Assembly: GCA_037176845.1 (NCBI GenBank)
Contig: JAYKXP010000009.1
Location: 971,184 to 1,035,183 of the forward strand
Length of the DNA stretch: 64,000 nt
Reading direction: 5' to 3'
Origin: Paramarasmius palmivorus
Taxonomy: Eukaryota > Basidiomycota > Agaricomycetes > Agaricales > Marasmiaceae
Part shown: in pieces, positions 11,028-23,077 of the stretch
How positions within the stretch are numbered: the stretch's first letter is position 1
Layout: the number at the start of each line of letters is the position of its first letter
Notes under the pieces: generated by a model
Databases searched by the model: none
The model's input: the letters and a program-made list of their open reading frames with translations, nothing else
Told to the model about the DNA's origin: nothing
Position numbers and translations under genes: made by a program

Positions 11028-14000
11028 CAGTTGTTGCGCAGATATTGATCAGAAGAGCACAGATAGTGAGGAACAGACAATTCCTTGAACACAACATCTA
11101 GGTGGAGTGAGCCGTGATTTGAGCATGTGTTCCAGCCGCTACCTCGACAATTCCAGATGGATCATAGCTTTAATAGCTTATTGTCGTGTTTCGGTGCCGC
11201 ACTATCCTCAATACCGAGAATCGAGGTACCAAAGCAGGGCTTCGGGTTTATCAATAACCCGCACGCAATCCAGCAGCACCCATGAGTGTTACATTCAAGT
11301 TGTGAGGGTGGCACCAGAACGAACCGAAGTGAAATGTGGTCTTTGGCGGCGTTCGTATTCATGATACTCATCACCACATGCACCGTGACGTCGGGGGAGA
11401 TCAAATGGCAACTGCTTCCCGGATAGCATGATCATTTAAATAACGTCTTCCTCATGACAATGAAATTTACGAGCACGTATCCCAGAGACTGGCAGTTCTG
11501 TGAACACAAAGCACAGTTACGAATTACACACCTATTTCTTTTCCTATACCACGCAAGTTGTCTCAGCTTAGCGCGGAACGCTGAGCACTCTCCTTGCAGT
11601 CGCGATCGTGTCAGCCACTGATGGTGTATCACAACTAAATCTTCATGATCGTTTGTTCCTGGGTTTAGCGTAAGTCTAGTGAATTGCGCTTGCAAAGGAA
11701 GATCAGGACTTACCCTGAGCGTAACAGCATTGATCATAAACTCGCTATATGGAACACTACAAATTCGTTTAGAGTTATTTGAGCACATGGGGTACTGAAT
11801 AGAATGGAAGACGTCCGTAGGTCATTTGCGATCCAGGCGGTTTCACCTCGACAGAAAACATCAAGGACGCGGAAGGGCATAGGTCCGGAGTTAATCCGAA
11901 TCGTTCACCGTTATCAGCGGAGGTCGATGACATCCATGTACCTGAGATGAGGACCTAGAGAGGTTCCCGGCTGGAGTTTCCGTGATCGAGAACGAGTTCT
12001 AACGGCGCACGTAGTGTAGTTCATTGAAGTCGTCTCGAACAGATTACATGTCAAGAGATTGTGCTTCACGAAGAAGCAGGCTGTACCATGAGGTTCGTGA
12101 CGGCTTCTGTGATGTATCTGTTGGCAACAAGATCAATGTTGACTTTTACGAGCAACGCCAGTGGTCCGCCGTTAGCAGGATGGAGGTGCAATCTCAACAA
12201 TGATCTATTGGAAGTGATGGTACGTTGAAGCGAAATACAACGTAAGTTATAGTGGAAATAGAGCGTATTTGTCGGCGCGAAAGCAAGGTGGGACGTGCCG
12301 AAAGAAGCCTGATTCACTGTGCAATTTCTGAGTGATGGAGATAGTCGGCACGGATGAATATAGTGATCATTTTCCTCCTACGATAGCACCGAAAGCCGTC
12401 GTGAGCCGAAGTATGCAGTTCTTGATCCCCATCCCGTGATATGCTTCCGTTGCCCGCCATAAATGTCCCAAGAGTACTCCAAATACCCGAAGTACCACCC
12501 CCATAGGTAGCTAACGACCAGTAAAGAATCTGCACCCTCAGCGTCAAGATGACCGTGTCATCGGTCTATGAAAGTCGGTGTAGAGGAGACGGTACGAACA
12601 CATCTATTGGAACTCTAGATTGTGTTTGGTACACCTATTCGATGCGTATCGTGTATTGCTGGTGTATTGTGGGGTGCTGTAGCAAGTGTAGTGATGAGCT
12701 CGCAGAGCGAGTCGGAGGGAACGTGAATCACGTGATTGTTTCCCCAAGGGCGGTTGATTGGAGAGTTTTGAATTCGGGGGGAGGGGGTGTATTTCCAGGA
12801 GATAGAATGACTCTGGGTTGCATGAAGAAAATGGCGAATTTCGAGGTACGAGCCGAGGCTAGACAGAGACTTCGCCCCTGATGCCGAGGGCAGATACTGG
12901 GATATATGTAGCCCCGAAACTGCTCACTTCCACGTTCGTTTTCGCTCGTGTGTAATCACCGTGATCCCTCCGTTTCTTCTCCCATGTTCGTGAAAGGAAG
13001 CCATGATCAATCCATCGTTTGAGTACCAAGCTCAGTTAGGGCATAGCACTTGCTGCATGCTATCACCCAGAGAGCTCTACTCGCGAATGCCCATCCGCCT
13101 TTACATGATGTCGTACCCAGCCACCGCTTGTTCGAGTAAGGGAATGTCAATGTCGACAGAATAATATGGGGGCTGTACGCGAATCGGTTAAGATACGATG
13201 GTCACGAGAAACCGAGATACGAAGAGTCTGTTTGGCGTTGCGGAATGAGTACTTGACACAGGAGGTGAAAGAAGGATACGTACCCAGGAATGATCCAGAC
13301 TCCCAGGGTGAAAGGTTGGTGTGCACCCATGTTCCGTCACATCAGCGGATGGCATGTCCAGTATGCCCGTAGCCGAGACAAGATGCTTGAAACATTAGGC
13401 CCATATTCCATATACACATTGCCGGATGGTCACTGGTGTGCTATACGGCTCTGGGGTGACTGGCCATTCGATTAGTAAGGCCATTGGATGGTCACGTCGC
13501 AGCAATTGCGATGAACGAGGAATGGAAAGAGATATAGGAAAACAGGAAGTGGCATCGGGATGTGAATGTATATCGACGTTGAGAGGTACTGGGGATGACC
13601 AAGAGCTTTGCGCTAGAATGAAGCCAAAATGATTCCGTAGTATCCGACCAGACTCGGCGTCGAGAAGTCTGTGAAGTATCAGGTTTGGAGAAGAAAAACG
13701 CCTAGAGATCCTCGATGCATACCATATAAACTCGATAGTGGCCTACACGCCATCCTTTTGAACCTGTATCTCTCCTGTGTTCATGTCCTAATGTTGATGG
13801 GCGGCGGCGGCGGCTTTGGTATCTTTGTCTTAGTAAAAGAGGCTCAGCTTCGATGAAACTCAAGCAGAGGTACTAACTCACCTCTACCTGCTCGAGGAGC
13901 GTAGTCAGAGATTCCAAACGACAATAATGCTGCGGTGGCGAAGGTTCCTGAGGTTATGAGGCCGTAATGATGGGCAAGAACGGGGAACGGGCACGGAGAT

Positions 14001-14759
14001 GAGTTGCTATGGGTACAATCTAATGTTCCGCATCTGTAGACATGCCCTAGTCGTTGAGCATGCCGGTGTTGAGCTGGAAACGTCCGGTAGCATGGAGAAA
14101 TGGATTCTCTCCTACGTCGTTTGAGGGAGAAGAGATTTTCGATGCTTCTCAATTTCGGAGTATTCCCAGGATTATAATGTCTTCGCCGAGATAAGACCCA
14201 GAAGAGGCTAAAAAAAGGGATTCAGCAACCATATAGACGCATAGTTGGCCACGAACTTGAATGAATACAGCCCAGCATCCAAAGAATACGCCCAAAAGCT
14301 TCGTTGACAAAATCATCCCAACCTCTCGAATCCTTCTCCGCGCGTAACTGTTCGACGTCGAGTCAGTGTGAACTAAATGAAAAGGCCTGCAATTAGAATC
14401 TCAGAGGATTGTGCATTGTGAATGGGCATACAGATATCATTTTCGCCAGTTCGGCACTCCGAGATGTACCGTCAAGTTCCTCCTTCCTCATTCTGACAGC
14501 AATGGAACAGGTAGGTGTGTCAACGGGGAATGAAAGTTCCATGAGCAGTGAGGAAGCTCACCTGGAGCTACGTGAAGCTCAAGACGACACAAGGTGCAGG
14601 AGTAGATGAAGAGGTCATAGAAGTGAAGATGAACGAGCTGTGCACCGAGAGCTGTCAAGAAAATGATGAACCCTAACCCGAACCCGCCACGGAATTGAGT
14701 TTCCACAGCCCTTATCAACGTCCATCAAACTCGGCTGTTGCATCGATCATTGATATCTT

Positions 14760-14800
14760 CCTCGTCTCTACGACCCTTTTACAGGATTGTAGAGACGAGG
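14760..14800. repeat. Perfect inverted repeat, 12-base arms
   Basis: CCTCGTCTCTAC at 14760-14771 pairs with GTAGAGACGAGG at 14789-14800 across a 17-base loop. It lies in the spacer before the gene at 14983. The arms contain TCGTC and GACGA, the same half-sites found in the large hairpin array at 56.7-64 kb. Confidence 0.75.
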
Positions 14801-14982
14801 TAGCTATCAACGCTACTCAATAGACTTGAGGCGAGGCACGACTCCAGGGGACAAATAACCAAGATCGTCCGCTGGTGTACTAAGTATCATTGGCAATACC
14901 TTCGCAACGGTCAAGATGATCATTGGATGATCAAGAGAAAACCATCGTCTGATTACTCAACGTCGAGATATTTTAAACATGG

Positions 14983-16278
14983 ATGAATGCCATGCAAAAA
15001 CTCGCAATCTTGTCCGTAATGTACATGGTATATTTGATTGGGTACGTTGCTAATTATCACAGTGAATCTGACTAACTTCGAGACAATAGGATCCTGTTAT
15101 TCATCTATTCACCTGTGCAATCCATAACGCTCGATTTTCGTTCAGTGCAAGACAACAATGCTACTGCAACGATACAATTCCGCTTGCAGCGTAAAGACAC
15201 AGACCCAGTCATCGACGTTATCCGGCTCGCTACCACGACTGCCGATGGAGGGGAACTAGTGATCAATCATTTCCTCACCTTGGGATCGACCCAAGGTGAA
15301 ACGTTCGAGCAAAAAGTCTCTAATGAGGGGTAAGATCTACAAATTGGAGGGTTTTACATGAACGCTATGCTGAATCTGACCTTTGTCAGAAGATTTTTCT
15401 TGCAGGGGGGCGTTTTTGAGTTTGTCCAGTTTACTATTTTTGAAAGTTACACCTGACCGTTTGCTCACATTTCACTAGAAGTGAGGACAATTTCAGGCAG
15501 ATAGTGACAAGCGAAAACATCACTCTTCCTTTACCGTACGTCACAACCGTCTTCTTCAGCACATGCACTCACGATCTGCAATATAAGTGATCCAACCACA
15601 TTCACCCCGTAAGCTTCATTTTCTACCTCTGAAACTGTCTAACGACACCTCAGTAGACAGATCCCGCCGACCTCCGAGCTAACCCCCACCTACACATACC
15701 TTCCTTTATCGAGTACGACCGCAGATTCCCAAGCCCATAGCGCCTTGAACATAAAATCTTTCCTTCTTGGTATACTTCTAGGTGCCGTTTCTATCGGTCT
15801 AATCGCGATATTCCTTCATTATCGCTATAGGCTACGAGGATCGGTCTTTCAGAAACATCGTCGCCTACGAGACAGTACGCAGACTATAGTCTCTCCGCTG
15901 GTTGATCTGCCTCCAGATGTCGAAGCTATCGCTGAAGGGGACCAAGAGACTCCAAATGCAGATCCTTTTAGAGTCCCGACCCCTTCGCAGATTGGGGACT
16001 CAGTCCGTCACAGCGAAATCGATGCTACCCGACCAGTATCTGATCAACACACATTCATTGACACGGGTGTATCCAAGCCCACCAGTCTTCATGTGGATAC
16101 TTCGCCTTCCGCGAAGACAGCTCAATTCACACATGATCTTTCTTCCGACGCACATCATGTACGAACCCAGCCTCGGGGTATCGAGGGCCTCGAACAGACG
16201 CTGAGGCCAAGAGAGTGGAACACTAGTATGTATAGCGTCGCTACGACGGATCCACCGCCTTCATACCGTAGTGGGTGA
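14983..16278 (+). CDS. Single-pass membrane protein with secreted N-terminus and PPxY tail
   Basis: The ATG at 14983 opens a signal-peptide-like exon (MNAMQKLAILSVMYMVYLIG), then ILLFIYSPVQSITLDF and an ectodomain with N-glycosylation sites (NNAT and NIT). Joined exons give GGVFEFVQ|SEDNFRQIVTSENITLPLP|SDPTTFTP|QIPPTSELTPTYTY. The last exon (from about 15649) carries the helix SFLLGILLGAVSIGLIAIFL, a basic stop-transfer segment and a tail of about 150 residues ending PPPSYRSG, a PPxY motif. Introns are 45-65 bases. The same architecture is seen at 4080-4862 and 16547-17416. The likely role is at the cell surface with tail-mediated sorting or ubiquitination; no enzymatic motif is present. The start and the intron at about 15430-15480 are less sure than the rest. 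Confidence 0.7.
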
Positions 16279-16546
16279 TTGAACGAGATATTCCGGATTA
16301 TGTTTATTACGGACTTTTATTGCATCGAACGCATCATATCGCTTTGATTATTGAACTGCCCTAAAGATCAGACATTATGGAAAGGCTGTAAGATCTCCTT
16401 TTGTTTCAACCTTCGTCTGATAGAAATAAACATACTTGGAAATTATGCATCAAATCGCATAGACGCAGGTTGTCAAAAGCTATGACCAAAACAGAAGATA
16501 GACCGAGTTCATACAATGTACATGTCCTCCTGCTCTCTTGGCATTA

Positions 16547-17416
16547 TCAGTACGCTATCCCGAGGATTACATCTCCCTTTTCCTCACTCGAGATTGTAGA
16601 TACACACGACTTCGATACCATTGAATCTGAATCGTTTCCGCGATGAGAGAGCTCCGCTTTTATGTTCCGATCCTGGTTGTTCCTGCGACGAAAACAAGCG
16701 ACTATGGCAAATACTACGACAAGGAATGTAGTGCCGCCCGTTGCGCTAGCTATAATAACAGCAGTTTGTTTTCCCTGAGGAGCGCTCGCGCGATTTGGCA
16801 AATAAGACGGCGTTGGTACTAGGATAGTGACCCTATTGAATCAATCAACTTCCAGCAACACTTATTCGGAGAAATTTACAACGTGTTATCTTGACCGTTG
16901 AGACTGTCAACTGTTATAGTCGCCGTGTCCGTGAAGAAAGGCTCTCTGAATTCAGTTAAGAATGCCACTTTGCTGACCGAATAGGAGCTTACGATCCCTT
17001 GTCCTCCCCAATCTCAACTGCAGTAAGAAAACAGGTTCTAATAAGAAAGTTCAGATTTATACCTTCAGATTTATACCGGTCAAATTTAGAGCGATCATAA
17101 CTTACCTGTTGAAAGTAACGTCATAGTTTGTGATAATGTACCCAAAGTCACGGACACATTGGTCAGGATGCGTCTCGATAAGCTATCCTCTACAGCATTC
17201 TCGATAAACGCGAACTGTGAAGGATCTCTCTCTGATCTTCGCCATCTCATGCTAACAGGCTGTCCTTGTATGACACGTGTAGAAATCTGGTCGACAGAAA
17301 ATGTTGTAGCGATAGTGCCTGCACCAATCGTGAGTAATAGCCTATTTTTGGGAGTTTGTGAGCATACACATAACGGCAAGACGGAATGGGAACACTTGCC
17401 ACACCAGTGTGAACAT
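16547..17416 (-). CDS. Single-pass membrane protein, secreted ectodomain
   Basis: The ATG at 17416 opens a signal peptide (MFTLVWQVFPFRLAVM), joined over a 49-base intron to CTIATTFSVDQISTRVIQGQ and then PVSMRWRRSERDPSQFAF. This G-Q-P-V-(S/T)-x-x-W...DPSxF pattern is the beta-sandwich of a common Agaricomycete surface-protein family. Further exons give VEIGEDKGSEPFFTDTATIT, then VTILVPTPSYLPNRA, a helix (AVIIASATGGTTFLVVVFAI) and a short basic tail. The stop is at 16547. It is convergent with the preceding gene, 268 bases apart, and probably a diverged relative of it. Unlike the other two it has no PPxY at the C-terminus. Function unknown. Confidence 0.68.
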
Positions 17417-18739
17417 TGAGGGTATCAAGAGAGAGTGAGGAAAACGTAGAGGATTCGTTGTATGGGGTATTGATGTACTGGCAACGATCGCTGGATCCAG
17501 CAGTCTTGATCCAAGGACAGCATCATTGTTCATCTAACGAGAACGTATGCGGTAGTATTCTGATTCTGATCTCCTAGTGATCCTCAAGCATGTTCCCAAG
17601 ATCGAGAGCAAGGGAAGTTGTTCACCGGGTTGAGATCATCGTGTTGGCTCGATGCATTGTGATGAGGTGATACAAGTGGTGAAGAATGATGAGGATGCTA
17701 ACCCATATATGGAGCACCATGTACTCCTTCCAACCATCGTGTTCAAGGGCGCGTGGGCCAATGGGTTGCATGGGCTGGCTCAAGTCTGTGAAGGGTCAAA
17801 AACAAGGATGTTGATCCAACCGATGTAGTGTTCGTAATCCTATCACGTTGGAAGCTATCCGGAATCACGGTCAGCCAATGATTCATCACAGATGGCCCAG
17901 GGTGCATATTTCATAGGTGTAAATCGATCGAAGCACTATGTCCTCTGATGACGCGATATGTCAGAACAATCAAGGACTCGGCCGACCCTTACCATCATAT
18001 CATCTCAGGAACCGTAGCCCCAGTAATCGAGAACAAGCATGTCAGAATTGATTTTGGTTTGGGAGCTTGCGAGAAGACCATCATACCTGTGAGCAACCTG
18101 TGGGGTGAGGATGTTCCATGATGTTTCACCGAAGTATACGTAGCAATGTACAGAGCTCGCGGAGGGAAAGTCTGGTAGCGAAATATTGTCGCGGTGATAG
18201 AGTAAAGGAAACCATGGACATGGTAAAACATGTGACCAGTAATCACCCGGCCAATCATGCCGGACCTTTTTCGCTTCCTCCATGTTCTCGTTGGCGAGGT
18301 ATTTTCGGCTGCGTACCATCAACTTTTGCGTTCTCATTTGAACGGTTCACGACTCACGAGACTGTCTGACATAAATGCGGTACAAACAACGGTAGTAACA
18401 TTCGATACTATACCAATAACAGAGATATCAAGATGGTTGCTCCAGCGAATGCCGCAAGTCTCTCACGATCTATCAAGGTGGACGAGCAATTCTTGATTCG
18501 TCAATGTACCATCGCAGTGAATGGCACCACGAAAATTGTGCCTCTTTTCATTTGCCGACGTTCCGAGGATTGCGTTTTGCTTTCATCAGACGGAGACTGG
18601 GACCATTCGCCTCAATCTTCCACCGGTACTCAGACATCAAGCTGTTACAGCTCCATCCTAGATTCTCTTCTGACGTTCGGGAAGACCCTGCTTATTGCTA
18701 ATCTTTCTCATGAACTACTTTACGGTGATATCCCAATTA
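17417..18739. other. No resolved gene
   Basis: Minus-strand frames at 17995-18337 contain hydrophobic and aromatic-rich segments and resemble a relic near 13.9 kb, but no start, stop or splice chain could be built. The plus-strand frames at 18118-18798 are on the opposite strand of the BTB gene tail or are chance. Confidence 0.3.
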
Positions 18740-19782
18740 TTACGACATCTTCAGGCACATCTCTTCATTCACAACTTCAACAACCCTTGTCCACGTAGGA
18801 AGCCCAGTAACCGCCCGAAATAACTCCCCATGCCACTCCAAAAATGCTGGATCGTTTATCGGCCGCCAAGCAGGATAAGTCCGCTGGACAAGTAGAAGCG
18901 CCCTCTCCAAGACGCGGTCTACATCGGCAACAGCGGGCGCCTTGAGCTCCTGTAGAGCGGCGGTGACTGTTTTTATCACACTCTCCGATGCCCTTTTTCC
19001 ACGCAGGGCTGGTGTGCTGCTGGTTACCCGACGGTACACTGCCATGCCTTTATGCCAAAGTTCCCTGTAGATCGTCTGAGAATTCTTTCAGTTTCTCGCC
19101 ACAATCAAGTGTAAGGGAGCGCACGTAAGCCATGTAGATATCAGGGAAGGGACCCAGATCACGAATAACCTGTCGAAGAGGGGTATCCATCGTGGAACGA
19201 ATCATATTCTCAAGTGATTGGTCGACTGTTGTGTAACGCAACCTATACGGTAGTATTCTAATCTTTCCTCTTGACGATATGGGCGTCAACGTTCTGTCAA
19301 GTGTATAAATCCTCAAGTCTAAGTTCAGAGAAACTATAACTACAAGAACTCACGTGAGCGCTGCCTTGCATACATTCAATGCCGGATAGTTCCCATACTT
19401 CTCCGCCGCATCTGTCAATGCGAGCAAGGTACCGAGATTGAGCTCCGAGATCGAGCAATCCTCATTATGAGAGAATTTGAGGATCAAACGAAGAATCGTT
19501 GTGGATTCGCTGAGAATTACAGGTTTATCAAGTTGATGAGTTACTGATCCTACGAGTGGAAATGCCTGGTTAAAGATTTCGAGGTTTTGCATATGGGCGC
19601 CAAGCCGAGAACCATCGGATGTTTCGAGGAGGATATCCACTGGAATCGTACAGTTGTCATATGCTACTCAGACGCATGTAAATTGAGATCTATGGCTCGG
19701 ACTCGGAGAAAGCAGTTTGGGTAAATGGCTCACCTGCGCATTTGAGAATGCAATCCTCAGTAGGTGACAATTCTTTCGACAT
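18740..19782 (-). CDS. BTB/POZ domain protein
   Basis: Four exons (19734-19782, 19354-19639, 19125-19293, 18740-19075) sum to 840 bases: 279 residues plus stop. After a short leader (MSKELSPTEDCILKCA) comes the BTB core VDILLETSDGSRLGAHMQNL, then LRLILKFSHN and a short helical region AEKYGNYPALNVCKAAL. The middle exon holds MDTPLRQVIRDLGPFPDIYMAY, where a 49-base intron leads to TIYRELWHKGMAVYRRV. Agaricomycete BTB proteins of about 300 residues without Kelch or MATH partners are a large expanded family thought to dimerise and possibly act as Cullin-3 adaptors; that role is inferred. The second BTB gene at 25854-26931 has the same order of elements on the opposite strand. Confidence 0.82.
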
Positions 19783-20788
19783 GGTGGAAGTGTAGGAAAA
19801 GGAGGCAATCGAAATGTATGCAATTTATCAACGAGACAGCTGTGTGCACACCATATCGATTTGAGTTAGAAGCAATCGCAGCCGTTGAATGGCAATGGAG
19901 CGGCAATCAATGCTGGATAAAACCAAGGAGTTGCTGCATAGGATTATATGACAGCATTTTCTATCAAGATCGTGAGTCGTGAGCGCGTGAGCTAGTATCA
20001 TGACTCTGAGAAGCTTTATATAGATGTTTTGCGGTTTACTAGGTAGCATCCTCGTGTTGTAGGTCCACAAGCTCACCTTATTGTACAGCCTTCTCATTCA
20101 ATTGCCTGTTGTAAGCAGTGATACAGAAGAGGAAGCAAGAGTAATTTAAAGGGTTAACGGTGAGTCTCGTGTGCGATAGGCATCATGATCGAAGTGATAG
20201 GGCAAAGGTAGGAACTTACATGCTTCCATAAGCTGGGGGATATACCATGGTATGAAGTAGCACGATTTCACTTCGATTGGCTTGGTGAGTGACTATTGAT
20301 AAGGTCCTGGGCACGACACACGAGGCGAATCCTGATCTAACGACATTCCGAGCATTAGAGCATATCAGCAAGTGCGCTTTACATGCTGTCTTGACCAGTT
20401 TGGCGCGAAAGTCGCTCGAATCTTCCGCTTGTGACCATCAAAATGAGGTCGCAAATATGGTCATTTGCATACCAATCGTTGGTGAACAAATCTAACCTAC
20501 ACCGATACCGTGACGTGCTACTACACTTGGTGCTGGCGCTGATCTTCGTCTAGGCCCAATCAGGCTTTCGCTTGGCCGGCGCTTCGCCCTTCCGTCAAAT
20601 GTCAATGTCGCACAGGCGTACTCGGAGTTTATACTGAATGTTCTCAACCTTGAGTCGAATTCTCTAGGTCAGCCAGGCCAGGGACTCATTAAAACTCGAC
20701 GCCACTAGTGATGTTGCACCCTGAGTCAGGAAACGGGCGCTAAATGGTGTATATATAAGTACCTTATAGGTACAGCGTTCTTAAACTG
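19783..20788. other. Divergent intergenic region
   Basis: About 1 kb between the divergent BTB gene (minus) and the membrane protein gene at 20789 (plus), so it should hold both promoters. A CTATATAAAG stretch on the minus strand lies at about 20014-20023, 230 bases before the BTB start. I see no gene. Confidence 0.4.
20750..20759 (+). promoter_or_regulatory. Probable TATA box
   Basis: TATATATAAG lies 30 bases before the ATG at 20789. The position fits a TATA element with a very short leader. Confidence 0.5.
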
Positions 20789-23024
20789 ATGGACACTCAA
20801 GAGCAAATATCTGACTCAAATTTTGATCCTTCTAGTCATCTGAAAGAAGGTCAAAGTTATTCTGGTCTAGCCATCCGGAACGAAAAGGCCCGAATCGGAT
20901 GGTCTCTACTTGTTCCCACTCTTGCTCTGGTACTGCTCTCAGCCGGCCTTTCTACATTTTTGTTATGTTGGCTTGCCATAATCAAGCATGTAGATGGTAC
21001 ATCAATAGCGCAATACGGAGGGTTTATTGTCAGTGAAGGGACGACCACAAATAGTGATGGAACTAGGAGTGCCCGGTTGATTGGTCTAACTATCTCCACC
21101 GTAACAGTACGTAGAATAATATGTCATCAGTGGATCCATTACTGACTTGCTGTAGACTCAAATCATTGCGATAGCAAGTCCACTAGTTTGTGGATTGGCG
21201 GCATATTGTATCGCAGGACTCTGGCTGAATGAGGAGGAGTATCCAATGGAGGATGGATCAAACCTTCCAACACCACTACAGCAAGTGTTTTTTTAAAGAA
21301 AAAAATCAATTAATGCCAACTCACCTTACGAACGATAGGTATGGACTCCTGATCCGTCTTTCGTCGCAAACAGGCTTGATCTCAATATATCACAGTCTGC
21401 GTTACCTACTAAGCGACAGAGTGGCTGCACCAGCTTTCCTCACGACCTCTTTCGCTTTCGCCGTAGTCATCTATGGACTTACTCTATTAATTCGGTACGC
21501 TGAAATACTCAAGATACAATAATTCATTTTGATATGTATACAGTGGCGTAGACCTCTGGCTGCATCTCGCAGCCACTGCTACTGTTTTCAATAGCACGGT
21601 CCCAGGGGTACCATCGGATTCCTTCAAATATGGCATCGCTTTTAACGAGAGTCTTTGTACCCCACTTGACATTGAGATTGGGGGGTGTCTTGTTGGTCAA
21701 GATTCTGGCTGGGCTGCGTCCACACCATCAGTCCAGCAATCCGGTTGGCTCATTGCAAGCAATGTATCTTCGAGTGTTATATTTCACTCGGGGCAGGAGC
21801 CCCTCTTCGTCGTAACCATTCACGACGAAGAGGACCTTGCGGCTATTGTTCCAGTGAAAAGCAACGAAACTTCCGTTTGGTCGGCACCATCCTTTGGCAT
21901 TCGCGCCAAATGCAAAAATATTACGCCCCAATGTGTTCCTCAGCGTGGAGTATATAACTGCAGCGCTGCCGGATACCCATTTCTACCTTTCAACAACAGT
22001 AACATCGGTTACGTGTCAAACGAACGTATCCCTGGACATATCATGGCCAAAATCGGCGATAAAATCGTCGGCGGTAACAATGGACCGGTGGATGCAGGTC
22101 CTGGTGTCTTTCCTTTGAATCCCCAGTCTGTTGGTGTTCAGTTCGAATGGTTTATCTTAAATAGCGACACTGCGACACTCACGCCGAATGAAGAGTTCAG
22201 CAATACACCCTTCGACGCTGTAGGTGTCAACTCGGACCATTCAAACAACTTTGCGAATGCAGATCCTTCGAAATCCGGAACTTATCATGCATTCGCAGAT
22301 TGTGAAATGGCGTTCTATAATCTGACTATTCGATATGACATGGGAGTATATAATCTGGATGGTACTCCAGAACCTAGCAATGGACCTTTCACGGCAACGA
22401 TGTGGGGTCCTTTGCTTAACCAAATGATTAATACCCATCTGCACGCAAATCTGCAAGTATGTTTCTCTAGTTCCGGAAATTGGACAAACGTGAATAACCG
22501 CGTATCCTTAGGGCCGTTTACTTGCACCTATTAGCCAAGAAAGAATCATGGCCGCCGTCAGTCAGGAGATCAGTCGTCTTTCGTTGGCCGTATTTGCTGG
22601 TGCAGTTATCAACGCTCCAGTCCACAACTTATCTTTTCACCATTCCGATCTCGTTGGCAGATATCCCATAGCACCTGTTATCGCTTATACGGTGCTACTT
22701 TTTGTATACTCGTTTGTCTCGATAGGCATCTTCGTTTGGGCGTCCATAATGAAAACGAGGATTGTACAGGCACCGGATGGGACAAAGGCGACCTCAATGG
22801 AGTTAACGCAGCTACAGCTCACGGACCCGATGATGATCGTTGCGATGACTTTCCCTCCTGCGAATGGACAGGACACAATTCACACCGATCCCTTGAACAG
22901 CTTCGTCGAGGATCCTAATACACCAAGATTAGTAGTAACCACGGAGGATGGGCCAACTTCTGATCGCCAGTTTAAAGTACGACAACGAATTGGATTCAAC
23001 AAAGAAGGCGAGGACGCTAGTTAG
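20789..23024 (+). CDS. Large integral membrane protein with long N-glycosylated extracellular domain
   Basis: The start at 20789 encodes a cytosolic leader and helix LVPTLALVLLSAGLSTFLLC. A canonical intron joins to TQIIAIASPLVCGLAAYCIA...LPTPLQ, and a likely GC-AG intron (donor GCAAGT near 21281) joins to YGLLIRLSSQTGLI. Next come AFAVVIYGLTLLIR|GVDLWLHLAATATV and a long exon (about 21541-22449) rich in NxS/T sites and cysteines. The last exon has R-L-S-L-A-V-F-A-G-A, a terminal helix (APVIAYTVLLFVYSFVSIG) and a hydrophilic tail. This arrangement matches an Agaricomycete family of about 650 residues whose final part reads RxxLA...V-P-x-APL before the last helix. Function is unknown. The acceptor for the final exon, between 22515 and 22570, is not certain. 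Confidence 0.7.
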
Positions 23025-23077
23025 GACGTAGATAGTTTTCTGTAGCACCTCAACCATTAGTCTTTTCAAGTACGAAT

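Larger units (their letters stand above)
10957..14982. other. Long stretch without a recognised gene
   Basis: The minus strand has several moderately long open frames (11432-11788, 12066-12317, 12314-12547) and, further on, 13844-14152 and 14488-14718. The last includes GFGLGFIIFLTALGAQLVHL, which looks like a membrane helix next to a plausible donor (GTGAGC). A segment near 13900-14000 (AHHYGLITSG...) resembles one near 18010-18060 (AHRYDGLLASS...), suggesting two relics of one membrane gene. I could not join any of these into a gene. The plus-strand frames at 12549 and 13166 look like chance. Confidence 0.3.

Noticed and set aside
10739..11101. 120-codon plus-strand frame
   Set aside because: Lies opposite the first exon and promoter of the M35 protease and has no family resemblance.
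12549..12881. 110-codon plus-strand frame
   Set aside because: No family match, odd composition, no splice context; treated as chance.
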